Both the position numbers and the translations under genes were made by a program. The notes below the pieces were generated by a model, which was given only the letters and a program-made list of their open reading frames with translations, did not search any database and had not been told where the DNA came from. From Microtetraspora malaysiensis (GTDB lineage Bacteria; Actinomycetota; Actinomycetes; Streptosporangiales; Streptosporangiaceae), in the NCBI RefSeq assembly GCF_001528665.1, contig NZ_BBYJ01000006.1, positions 1 through 64,000 of the forward strand: a stretch of 64,000 bases of DNA, in the 5' to 3' direction. Shown here piece by piece: positions 15,458-23,606 of the stretch. How positions within the stretch are numbered: the first letter of the stretch is position 1; the number at the start of each line of letters is the position of its first letter.

Positions 15458-17284
15458 TTGAGCGAGGCTCGGGGCCATACCCTGGCCCACCACGGATCCG
15501 CCGGGTTCGACGCCGTGGACTTCACCGCCGTCGATGAGATCTTCGCGCGATTCCACGCCGATGGCGCCGGTGCTCCCGGTGTGGCGTACGGGATCGTCCA
15601 CGGCGGTCGGGTCGTCCACGGCGGCGGCTACGGCCTGGTCGGTTCCGAATCCCCGGGGACACCGGGACCGGCCACGGTCTTCCGCATCGCGTCGTTGAGC
15701 AAGAGTTTCACCGCGGCCGCCATCCTCTCGCTGCGGGACGAGGGCGTGCTCAGACTCGACGACCCTGTCGGACAGCACGTCCCGATGCTCGCGCGATTGC
15801 CGCGGGCCACCCGCGACTCCCCGCCGATCACTGTCGCGGACTGCCTCACGATGAGCGCCGGACTCCCCACCGACGACGCCTGGGCGGACCGGCAGGAGGA
15901 GCTGACCGAGGAAGCGCTCGGCGCGCTGCTGTCCGCCGGGATCGGGTACACAGCGACCCCCGGCACCCGCTTCGAGTACGCCAACCTCGGCTACGTCTTC
16001 CTCGGCCAGGTGGTCGAGTCGCTGACCGGGCGACCGTTCACGCAGGTCGTGTCCGACAGGTTTCTTCAGCCCCTGGGGATGTCCTCGACGACCTACGACT
16101 ACCGGGACGTGGCGGGGGAGCGGCTGGCCACCGGCTATCACCGTGTCGGCGATCGCTGGGAGCCCCAGGCGTTCACGGCCCCGGGCATGTTCTCCGCCAT
16201 CGGTGGTGTGCTCAGTACGGTCGAGGACCTCGCCGTCTGGGTCCACGGCTTCGCAAGCGCGTTCCCCGCGCGCGACGAGCCCGAGGGCGGCCACCCGCTG
16301 GCCAGGGCCACCCGCCGGGCGATGCAGCAACAGCACCGGGCGATCACCCCGCTGGTGTCGACGAACGGGCACGGCCTGCCCGACGTGCGCACCGGGGAGT
16401 TCCCCTGGGGGCTGTCCGGTTACGGCTACGGCCTGTTCGTCGAGTACGACCCCAGGTGGGGGGAGTTCGTGCACCATATCGGCGGCTACCCCGGTTTCGG
16501 CTCGCACATGCGATGGCACCGGGAGACCGGAATCGGGGTCGTGGCCTTCGGCAACGCCCGATACTGCCCCGTCTATGAGCCGGCGGACGCGGCGCTGCGC
16601 CAGGTCCTGGACGCGGTCGCCCCTCCGTCACGCACCGTCGTGTCGTGGCCGGTCGTGCATGAGGCGCGGCAGGTGGTCGATCGCCTCGTCGGCGGAGACG
16701 AGTCCGCGGTGCGCGATCCCGTCTTCTCGCCCACCCTCTTCCAGGACGAGCCGGCCGCGACACGCTTGACGGCACTCGACGAGGCGCATCGGCAGGTCGG
16801 AGCGCTCACCGGTCCGGCCGAGCAGCTGAGCGCCGCGACTCCGGGGCATCTGGTGTGGTGGCGGCCCGCTGAGCATGGGCGGATCCGGCACGAGATGTGG
16901 CTGACCCCCACCGTGCCGGCGAAGGTGCAGCGTCTGCAGGTCGACGCGGTGCCGGACCCCTCGCCGGAGTTCGCCCCGGTGGTCGGGTGCGTCGTCGAGG
17001 CCCTGGCCGGTAAACGACCGGACTGGCCCGAGCATGTCGCCCCGGCCGGGGACACGACCCCGGAGCAGCTGGTCGACGAGCTCATCCGTGCCCGTGACCT
17101 GATCGCTCCCGTCGGCCCGGCCGCGGTGATCGGCGCCACGTCTCCCGACGACGTCGTGATCGAGTGCGTGGGCCGGCAAGGCGCCGTCGAAGTCCGAATG
17201 GCACGTACAGGTGATCGAGTGCGTCTCGATCTGGCTCTCCGGCGAACGCCGGAAGATTATCTGCTCCGTCGCGACCAGAGGTGA
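15458..17284 (+). CDS. serine hydrolase of the beta-lactamase / D-aminopeptidase family
   Basis: A 608-residue protein starting at TTG 15458 behind GGGAGAGA. The penicillin-binding fold spans residues 20-400. The nucleophile motif SxxK is Ser79-Leu-Ser-Lys82 (RIASLSKSFT), the second motif is Tyr174-Ala-Asn176, and the third is an HxG-type HHIGGYPG. The C-terminal 200 residues are an additional beta-rich part seen in D-aminopeptidase and esterase relatives. There is no signal peptide, so it is likely cytoplasmic. Being in an operon with an APC permease suggests it hydrolyses an imported amide or peptide substrate. Confidence 0.8.
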   Translation: MSEARGHTLAHHGSAGFDAVDFTAVDEIFARFHADGAGAPGVAYGIVHGGRVVHGGGYGLVGSESPGTPGPATVFRIASLSKSFTAAAILSLRDEGVLRLDDPVGQHVPMLARLPRATRDSPPITVADCLTMSAGLPTDDAWADRQEELTEEALGALLSAGIGYTATPGTRFEYANLGYVFLGQVVESLTGRPFTQVVSDRFLQPLGMSSTTYDYRDVAGERLATGYHRVGDRWEPQAFTAPGMFSAIGGVLSTVEDLAVWVHGFASAFPARDEPEGGHPLARATRRAMQQQHRAITPLVSTNGHGLPDVRTGEFPWGLSGYGYGLFVEYDPRWGEFVHHIGGYPGFGSHMRWHRETGIGVVAFGNARYCPVYEPADAALRQVLDAVAPPSRTVVSWPVVHEARQVVDRLVGGDESAVRDPVFSPTLFQDEPAATRLTALDEAHRQVGALTGPAEQLSAATPGHLVWWRPAEHGRIRHEMWLTPTVPAKVQRLQVDAVPDPSPEFAPVVGCVVEALAGKRPDWPEHVAPAGDTTPEQLVDELIRARDLIAPVGPAAVIGATSPDDVVIECVGRQGAVEVRMARTGDRVRLDLALRRTPEDYLLRRDQR

Positions 17285-17290
17285 GGCGAT

Positions 17291-17323
17291 CACGCCGGTC
17301 GAGGGGAGACCTCGACCGGCGTG
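17291..17323 (+). terminator. strong bidirectional hairpin terminator
   Basis: CACGCCGGTCGAGG and CCTCGACCGGCGTG form a 14-bp perfect stem with a 5-base loop. It lies between the convergent serine hydrolase (ends 17284) and secDF (ends 17339). Confidence 0.7.
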
Positions 17324-17338
17324 TCGCCACGAAACGGC

Positions 17339-19585
17339 TCAGACCACCGCGCCCGACCCTTCGCGGACGTCGGGTGCCCGCCGCTTGCTCTTCTGCTGGG
17401 GAGGCGGCTGCTTGCTGAACCGCTCCAGCTCGATCGCCGCGGGCCCGGCCAAGAACATCGACGACAGTGTGCCGACGACGATGCCGATGAGCAGCGCGAT
17501 CGCGAAGTCCCGCAGGGAGTCGCCGCCGAACACCGCCAGCGCCGCCACGACGAACATCGTGCTGCCGCCGGTGTTCACCGTGCGCGGCACCGTCTGCAGG
17601 ATCGCGGTGTTGACGATGCGGTCGAACGACGTCTTGCGGTTCGCCGGCCACAGTTCTCTGACCCGGTCGAAGACGATGACCTTGTCGTTGATCGAGTAGC
17701 CGACGATCGTGAGCAGGGCGGCCAAGAAGACGCCGTCGATGGGTTTGCCCAGCCAGGCGAACGCGCCGACGACGGCCAAGGTGTCCACGAACAGCGCGGC
17801 CACGCTGGCGGCGCCGAACGTCCACCGGAACCGGATCGCGAGGTAGACGAGCTGCGCCGCCAGCGCGATGCCGAGCGCGATCAGGGCGTTCCTGCGCAGT
17901 TCCTCACCCATGCTCGGCCCGATCAGCTCGTCACGCTGCTTGGTGACCTCACCCACCTGCTCGTTCAGGTTCTTCTCGATGCGCACCACGTCGTCGGCGC
18001 CGATCTGCCCGGTTCGTACGGAGATCGCGTCGCCCGACATCTGCACGACGGCCGAGGGGAACCCGGCGTCCGACACCGCCTGCCTGGCCGCCCCGGCGTC
18101 GACGGTCCGGCTGGTGGAGAACTCCATGATCCGGCCGCCGGTGAACTCCACGCCGTAGTTCAGCCCACGGGTGAAGACACCCACGGCCATCACCACGAGC
18201 AGCCCGGCCGAAAGGGCGAGCCAGAGCCGTCTGCGCGACATCAGGTCCGGGTTCCGCCGGGTCAGCCAGGACCTCACCCGGCCGATCGACGCCAGGCCGG
18301 ACGCCTTCAGGCCGATCCGGCCGATCACCAGGTGGGTGAGCACCCGGGTGACCACCATCGCCGAGAACATCGAGACGATCACGCCGATGGCCAGGGTCAC
18401 CCCGAATCCCTTGACCGGTCCCGACGCCAGCCAGAACAGCAGGCCGGCCGCGAGCAGGGTGGTGATGTTGGAGTCGGCGATCGCGCTCCAGGCGTTCTTG
18501 TACCCCCGGTCGAGCGCGGCGCGCAGGCCCCTGCGGGGCGACTCGTGGTGTTCTTCCCTGGCCCGTTCGAAGACCAGCACGTTGGCGTCGATCGCCATGC
18601 CGATCGCGAGCACGAAACCGGCGAGGCCGGGCAGGGTCAGGGTGGCCCCGAGTGCCACCAGCCCCGCGTACGAGATCAGCGCGTAGCAGCCGAGGGCGAC
18701 CGCGGCGAGCACACCCACCAGGCGGTAGATGACGCCGATGAACAGCGCGGTGAGGAGCACACCGATGACTCCCGCCTTCGCGCTGGCCTCGATCGCCTCG
18801 GCGCCGAGCGTCGGGCCGACCGTGCGCTGCTCGACCAGCTCAAGCGGCACCGGGAGCGAACCGCCCTTGATCAGCACCGCCAGGTTCTGCGCCTCCTCCA
18901 TGGTGAACGATCCGCTGATCTGGGTGGTGCCGCCGGGGATGCCGACGTTGCAGCCCACGGTGTCGTTCACCTGAGGCGAGGAGATGACCTTGTTGTCGAG
19001 CACGATGGCCACCCTGCGTTTGGGATCGCCGATCGGCTCGCAGGCCGCCTTCCCGGTGAGCTCCCGCCAGGGGCCCGCTTCCTTGAAATCGATGGTGACG
19101 AACCAGCCGAGCCCCATCTGGGGATCGGTGTACGCCGCGGCGTTCGTGACGGCGGCACCGCTGATGGCCACCGGGCCGAGCTTCAGCTTCTGGCCGCTCT
19201 CGTCCGCGACGGCGTCCTTGTCGCCGTCCTCGGCGACGCCGAGGACCGAGTGGAAATTGAGCTGCGCGGTCTTGCCGATGACGTCGGCCGCCTCACGCGG
19301 GTCGAGCACGCCGGGCAGCTCGACGATGATCCTTTTCTCGCCGGAACGGACCAGGGTGGGATCGACGACTCCGAGGGCGTCCGCCCGGCGCCGGAGCACG
19401 TCGAGAGCACGGTCGGCGGCCTCCGAGTCCGCCTTGACCGTGGGAGAGTCCCTCGTCTCGAAGACGAGCTGGGTCCCGCCGCGCAGGTCCAGACCGAGGC
19501 GCGGAGCCATGGTCAGGGCCAGCAGCAGCGAGGTCGCGATGACGGCAAGCGCCGCCAGCGCACGCCACAAGGGCGCACGTGACAT
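17339..19585 (-). CDS. secDF: fused protein-export membrane protein SecDF
   Basis: A 748-residue fusion of SecD (about 1-420) and SecF (about 440-725), the proton-driven accessory of the Sec translocon. Visible hallmarks are the SecD motif LGLDLRGGTQLVFET, the first-domain helix cluster with LAIGMAIDANVLVFERAREE, and the SecF motif LNYGVEFTGGRIMEF. The second cluster carries TIVGYSINDKVIVFDRVREL. Start ATG 19585 has GGAGG eight bases upstream; GTG 19597 is less likely. Actinobacteria normally carry separate secD and secF near yajC. This fused, isolated copy is therefore probably a paralogue, perhaps specialised for particular exported proteins. Confidence 0.9.
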   Translation of the reverse strand: MSRAPLWRALAALAVIATSLLLALTMAPRLGLDLRGGTQLVFETRDSPTVKADSEAADRALDVLRRRADALGVVDPTLVRSGEKRIIVELPGVLDPREAADVIGKTAQLNFHSVLGVAEDGDKDAVADESGQKLKLGPVAISGAAVTNAAAYTDPQMGLGWFVTIDFKEAGPWRELTGKAACEPIGDPKRRVAIVLDNKVISSPQVNDTVGCNVGIPGGTTQISGSFTMEEAQNLAVLIKGGSLPVPLELVEQRTVGPTLGAEAIEASAKAGVIGVLLTALFIGVIYRLVGVLAAVALGCYALISYAGLVALGATLTLPGLAGFVLAIGMAIDANVLVFERAREEHHESPRRGLRAALDRGYKNAWSAIADSNITTLLAAGLLFWLASGPVKGFGVTLAIGVIVSMFSAMVVTRVLTHLVIGRIGLKASGLASIGRVRSWLTRRNPDLMSRRRLWLALSAGLLVVMAVGVFTRGLNYGVEFTGGRIMEFSTSRTVDAGAARQAVSDAGFPSAVVQMSGDAISVRTGQIGADDVVRIEKNLNEQVGEVTKQRDELIGPSMGEELRRNALIALGIALAAQLVYLAIRFRWTFGAASVAALFVDTLAVVGAFAWLGKPIDGVFLAALLTIVGYSINDKVIVFDRVRELWPANRKTSFDRIVNTAILQTVPRTVNTGGSTMFVVAALAVFGGDSLRDFAIALLIGIVVGTLSSMFLAGPAAIELERFSKQPPPQQKSKRRAPDVREGSGAVV

Positions 19586-19621
19586 TCGAGCCTCCACAGG
19601 CTTGTCGTTATGGGAAACGTG

Positions 19622-19996
19622 TCACTGCGCTGTGGAGGGCGGCGCGCGCGCCGGGGCGATCGACGTGCCCGGAGGCACGGGCAGGCCGGGGCCCGCCGTG
19701 CCGTGCTTCCCCATGACGAGGAGAGCGCGGTACGGCCCGGCACTGGGAAGTACGGCGACGCCGCCGGACACGACGCACGGGCCGGTCCGCGCCTGCAGCC
19801 GGGGCACCCTGTGTTGCTGCTCCACTCCGGGGGTGGGCAGGTCGTGCCATTTGCGGGCCGTGTCGGGGGGTCCGGCGTGGAGGGCCGCGACGGAGGCGGC
19901 CCGGTGGGTCGCGGTGAGCGCGTCCGTCGGGGTCGCGCCCGCCAGGAGGAAAACGGGCAGCAGAAGGAGCAACGCGGCGGTCAGTCTGCTCCGCAT
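19622..19996 (-). CDS. small secreted protein
   Basis: A 124-residue product with a clear signal peptide (MRSRLTAALLLLLPVFLLAG then TPTDALTA). The mature part is short, Pro/Ala/Gly-rich, with HDLPTPGVEQQHRVPRL and a hydrophobic strand (YRALLVMGKHG). There is one Cys in the mature part and no lipobox. It lies directly upstream of secDF on the same strand, but no family is recognised. Co-transcription with secDF (36 bases apart) is plausible. Confidence 0.5.
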   Translation of the reverse strand: MRSRLTAALLLLLPVFLLAGATPTDALTATHRAASVAALHAGPPDTARKWHDLPTPGVEQQHRVPRLQARTGPCVVSGGVAVLPSAGPYRALLVMGKHGTAGPGLPVPPGTSIAPARAPPSTAQ

Positions 19997-20056
19997 CGTT
20001 TCTCCTTTCTGCTCAGCAGGCCACCGTAGCCTGGGATGCTCCGAACACGCGCCACG

Positions 20057-20215
20057 ATGAGCCGTCCAGCGCGCCCCGTCCCCCGGCGGCGAGCGGACGC
20101 GGCCGGGCGCGTTTCGCTTTCGGGGTGCCAGTACACCGATCTGGCCAAGCCGGTCGTCGACCGGAGTGAGGCGGCCGAGCGGGAGAACGACTACATGCCG
20201 AATTTCGCCATCTAG
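20057..20215 (+). CDS. possible small ORF, 52 aa
   Basis: A short frame from ATG 20057 to TAG 20213-20215. The last 28 residues look coding and conserved in style (QYTDLAKPVVDRSEAAEREN then DYMPNFAI). The first half is Arg/Pro-rich and may not be translated. It could be a small gene of unknown function or the surviving tail of a lost gene. No ribosome binding site is evident. Confidence 0.3.
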   Translation: MSRPARPVPRRRADAAGRVSLSGCQYTDLAKPVVDRSEAAERENDYMPNFAI

Positions 20216-20372
20216 CGCCAGTTCTCGCGCCTAGTGGTGGTTTCTGGGGATTTTGTCCATATCTCAGAATTATGCAAATTTGGAGGGTACTCCGGCGACG
20301 CTCTTGCTGTCAGCTTGGGGGCCGGTCCGATTGCTCGGACCGCTCACCCCCCATGCAGAGGAGTCACCGAGA

Positions 20373-22775
20373 GTGAATCCCACGATGAGGTCGGGGGCCG
20401 TCGCCTTGCTGGCGTCGGTCGCCTTGACCACAGCCTCGCTCACAGCAATGCCCGCCGCATCAGCGGCCGGGGCCGACGGCTCCCAGGCCGCTGCCCAGGC
20501 CGCCCCGCCGCCGTCGCCGGCGTTCGCTCAGCCGGACGCCCAACAGCGCAAGAACGCCGTCGCCAGTGCCGGCAAGGCGCTGGCCGCCGACACGGCGGCG
20601 CTGCACGCCTCGGCCGATGACACCTTCCAGCTGGTACGCGACATCGCCGGCACCCGCGGCCTGCAGTACCTGACCTACCAGCGCTCCCACCGCGGCGTGC
20701 CGGTCTACGGCGGCGACGTGGTGGTGGCCACCGACTCCTCCGGCCAGGTCATCGAGACCGTCACCACCGGCCAGGAAACCACGCTGAAGCTCGACGTGAC
20801 GGCCACCGTCACCGCCGATGCCGCGGCGGGCACCGCCCGCGCCCAGCTGGCCGCCGCCGACAGCGTCGCCACCCCCGAGCTGGTGGTGCACGCCACCACC
20901 GCCCGGCCGCGCCTGGCGTGGGAGGTCGTCGTCACCGGCACGGCCAAGCACGGCGGCCCCAGCGTGCAGCACGTGTACGTGGACGCCAAGAGCGGCAAGG
21001 TGATCGACGCCTGGGACGAGGTGCGGGACGGCACCGGCAACAGCAACTACCACGGCACCGTCACACTCGCGACCTCCGGGTCCGGCAGCTCGTACTCGAT
21101 GACCGACCCGAACCGGCCGGGGCTGCGCTGCGGCGGGCAGGGCGGCACCGCCTACACCAAGAGCAGCGACAGCTGGGGCAACGGCTCGGGCACCGACCTG
21201 GAGACCGCCTGCGTGGACGCGATGTACGCCGCGCAGGTCGAGTGGAACATGCTGCGCGACTGGCTGGGCCGCAACGGCCACAACGGATCGGGCAGCTCCT
21301 TCCCCGCCCGGGTCGGTCTCAACGACGTCAACGCCTACTGGAACGGGTCCTACACCAACTTCGGCCACAACCAGGCCAACAACAAGCAGGCGACCACGTA
21401 CGACGTGGTGGCGCACGAGTACGGCCACGCGATCTTCCAGTTCTCCGGCTCCGGCGGCGCGGGCAGCGGCAACGAGGCCGGCGGACTGAACGAGTCCACC
21501 GGTGACATCTTCGGCGCGCTGACCGAGCACTTCGCCAACGAGCCGGCCCCGTACGACACGCCGGACTACCTGGTCGGCGAGCAGCTCAACCTCACCGGGA
21601 CCGGCCCGATCCGCAACATGTACAACCCGAGCGCGCTGGGCGACCCCAACTGCTACAGCGCCTCCATCCCCAGCACCGAGGTGCACGCGGCGGCCGGCCC
21701 GCAGAACCACTGGTTCTACCTCCTCGCGGAGGGCAACAACCCCGGCGGCGGCAAGCCGACCAGCCCGACCTGCAACAGCACCACGGTGACGGGCATCGGC
21801 ATTCAGAAGGCCGGCCAGATCTTCATGGGCGGCCTGAACCTGAAGACCACTCCGTGGACCCACGCCAAGGCCCGCGTGGCCACCCTGAACGCGGCCAAGT
21901 CGCTGTTCCCGAACAGCTGCACCGAGTTCAACGCGGTCAAGGCGGCCTGGGCCGCGGTCAGCGTCAACGCCCAGTCGGGTGAGCCGACCTGCACGGCCAT
22001 CCCGGGCAACGACTTCTCGGTCTCCCTCAGCCCGACCTCCGGCAGCGTCCAGACCGGCCAGTCGACCACCACCCGGGTGAACACCGCCGTGATCTCCGGT
22101 ACCGCCCAGCCGGTCACTCTGAGCACGCGTTCGCTGCCCAACGGCGTCACCGCGTCGTTCAACCCGGCCACGGTCACCGCCGGTCAGTCCTCCACGCTGA
22201 CCCTGTCCGCCTCCTCCACCGCCACGGGCGGCACCTTCCAGGTGACCGTCGTCGGCACCGCCGGATCGACCACCCACGAGGCGACGTTCTCCTTGACCGT
22301 CGGCCGTGACCAGCCTCCGGCGAACGACTTCTCCGTCTCGGTGAACCCGTCGTCGGCCTCCGTGCAGGCCGGCCAGTCGGCGACCGCGACCCTCGGCACC
22401 CAGGTGGTCACCGGCAACGCGGAGTCCCTGGGGTTGTCGGTCAGCAACGCGCCGGCCGGGGTGACCGTGACCTTCAGTCCGTCCACCATCACCGCGGGGC
22501 AGACCTCGACGGTGACGATCGCCACGTCCTCGACCACCACGGCGGGGAGCTACACGATCAACCTCAACGCGGCCGGCGCGTCGGCCGGCCACTCGGCGGC
22601 GTTCTCCCTGACTGTCGGCGGTGGCGGCGGGGAGACCACCTGGGCGACCTGGACCTCGTACAAGGCGGGCGACGTCGTGACCTACAACGGCGTGCGCTAC
22701 CGGTGCCTCCAGGGGCACACGTCGCTGCCCGGCTGGGAGCCGCCCAACGTTCCCGCCCTCTGGCAGCCGATCTGA
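20373..22775 (+). CDS. secreted M4 (thermolysin-like) metalloprotease with chitin-binding tail
   Basis: An 800-residue exoprotease from GTG 20373, nine bases after AGAGGAG. In order it has a signal peptide (to about residue 33) and an FTP/PepSY propeptide. The M4 catalytic domain has the zinc site VVAHEYGHAIF (His348, Glu349, His352) and downstream glutamate motif GGLNESTGD. Two Ig-like repeats of about 95 residues follow, both beginning NDFSVS. A C-terminal carbohydrate-binding module of the CBM5/12 type (WTSYKAGDVVTYNGVRYRCL) ends the protein. The zinc protease is made as an inactive precursor and processed outside the cell. The last module suggests targeting to chitin or fungal or insect surfaces. 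Confidence 0.9.
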   Translation: MNPTMRSGAVALLASVALTTASLTAMPAASAAGADGSQAAAQAAPPPSPAFAQPDAQQRKNAVASAGKALAADTAALHASADDTFQLVRDIAGTRGLQYLTYQRSHRGVPVYGGDVVVATDSSGQVIETVTTGQETTLKLDVTATVTADAAAGTARAQLAAADSVATPELVVHATTARPRLAWEVVVTGTAKHGGPSVQHVYVDAKSGKVIDAWDEVRDGTGNSNYHGTVTLATSGSGSSYSMTDPNRPGLRCGGQGGTAYTKSSDSWGNGSGTDLETACVDAMYAAQVEWNMLRDWLGRNGHNGSGSSFPARVGLNDVNAYWNGSYTNFGHNQANNKQATTYDVVAHEYGHAIFQFSGSGGAGSGNEAGGLNESTGDIFGALTEHFANEPAPYDTPDYLVGEQLNLTGTGPIRNMYNPSALGDPNCYSASIPSTEVHAAAGPQNHWFYLLAEGNNPGGGKPTSPTCNSTTVTGIGIQKAGQIFMGGLNLKTTPWTHAKARVATLNAAKSLFPNSCTEFNAVKAAWAAVSVNAQSGEPTCTAIPGNDFSVSLSPTSGSVQTGQSTTTRVNTAVISGTAQPVTLSTRSLPNGVTASFNPATVTAGQSSTLTLSASSTATGGTFQVTVVGTAGSTTHEATFSLTVGRDQPPANDFSVSVNPSSASVQAGQSATATLGTQVVTGNAESLGLSVSNAPAGVTVTFSPSTITAGQTSTVTIATSSTTTAGSYTINLNAAGASAGHSAAFSLTVGGGGGETTWATWTSYKAGDVVTYNGVRYRCLQGHTSLPGWEPPNVPALWQPI

Positions 22776-22826
22776 TCAAGGGTCTCCGGTCGGGGGGAAC
22801 CCTGATCCGCGGTTCTGCTCGATGAC

Positions 22827-22857
22827 AGGGCGGGCGGCCATCCTTAGGCCGCCCGCC
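22827..22857 (+). terminator. hairpin terminator after the M4 protease gene
   Basis: GGGCGGGCGGCC and GGCCGCCCGCCC form a perfect 12-bp stem with a 7-base loop, 51 bases after the protease stop codon. Confidence 0.65.
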
Positions 22858-23012
22858 CACGTCGTCAAGAGGCCGGTGGTGGTCAGAACCGCGCCGGTCT
22901 CGGCCGTCTCGCCGTCGGGGGACACCCGCGGGAGGAGTCCGTTTCGTCCGGAAGGACGAGATCGGTGCGCGCCCGGCTGTCTATTCTTTGGGCAGGGGGT
23001 GACCGGGTGGCG

Positions 23013-23456
23013 ATGACCCAGAACGCGCTGGGCGGCGACGGCGAGGGTGGTGAGGCTGCGGCCGCGGTGCGGCAGGCGGCCGAGCCCTTGGGCCGGCTCG
23101 ATCAGATACGGGCCCGTCCCGGCGGCCGCCTCACTCTGAAGATCGTCGTCGGTGTGCTCGGCGCGGCGCTCGTCGTCGCCGGCCTCATCATGGTGCCGTT
23201 CCCCGGGCCCGGCTGGCTCGTCGTCTTCGCCGGGCTGGCCGTACTGGCCACGGAGTTCGCGTGGGCGCACCGGCTGCTCGGCTTCGCCAAGCGAACGGTC
23301 ACGGCCGCGACCGACTGGCTCAAACGCCAGAACTGGTTCGTCCGCATCGTGGCCGCCCTGCTGACGGCCGCGCTCGCGGCCGCCATTGTCTGGATCTCTC
23401 TCAAGCTCACCCTGGGCATCGACCTGATCGAGCAGGCCGGGCGTCTTCTCGGCTGA
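23013..23456 (+). CDS. PGPGW-motif transmembrane protein (TIGR02611 type)
   Basis: A 147-residue membrane protein; ATG 23013 or GTG 23007 both fit the AGGGGG site upstream. After an acidic N terminus, a first helix pair encloses the PFPGPGWLVVFAGLAVLATEF motif (quoted in part) that defines the PGPGW family. A basic loop (AKRTVTAATDWLKRQNW) and a last helix pair (AALLTAALAAAIVWISL) follow. The function of the family is unknown. No operon partner is obvious; the gene is convergent with the ABC exporter. Confidence 0.7.
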   Translation: MTQNALGGDGEGGEAAAAVRQAAEPLGRLDQIRARPGGRLTLKIVVGVLGAALVVAGLIMVPFPGPGWLVVFAGLAVLATEFAWAHRLLGFAKRTVTAATDWLKRQNWFVRIVAALLTAALAAAIVWISLKLTLGIDLIEQAGRLLG

Positions 23457-23606
23457 CGGTCCCACCGGCCGGCGGGGGTTCTCGTCCGGCTGACGCGCCT
23501 ACGCGCCTACGCGCCGACCACGACCGGGACCGGCTCCCGGGCCGCCGTCGCGGTTCGCGCTTCGGCGAACGGCGAGCACGCGGCCCGGCACCGGAAAAGG
23601 CGTCTC

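Noticed and set aside
17321..19582. Long plus-strand frame opposite secDF
   Set aside because: Gln/Asp/Arg-rich shadow composition; SecDF on the other strand is unmistakable.
20460..22718. 752-codon frame antisense to the M4 protease
   Set aside because: Val/Arg/Gly-biased shadow frame caused by high GC; the plus strand encodes a protease with intact motifs.
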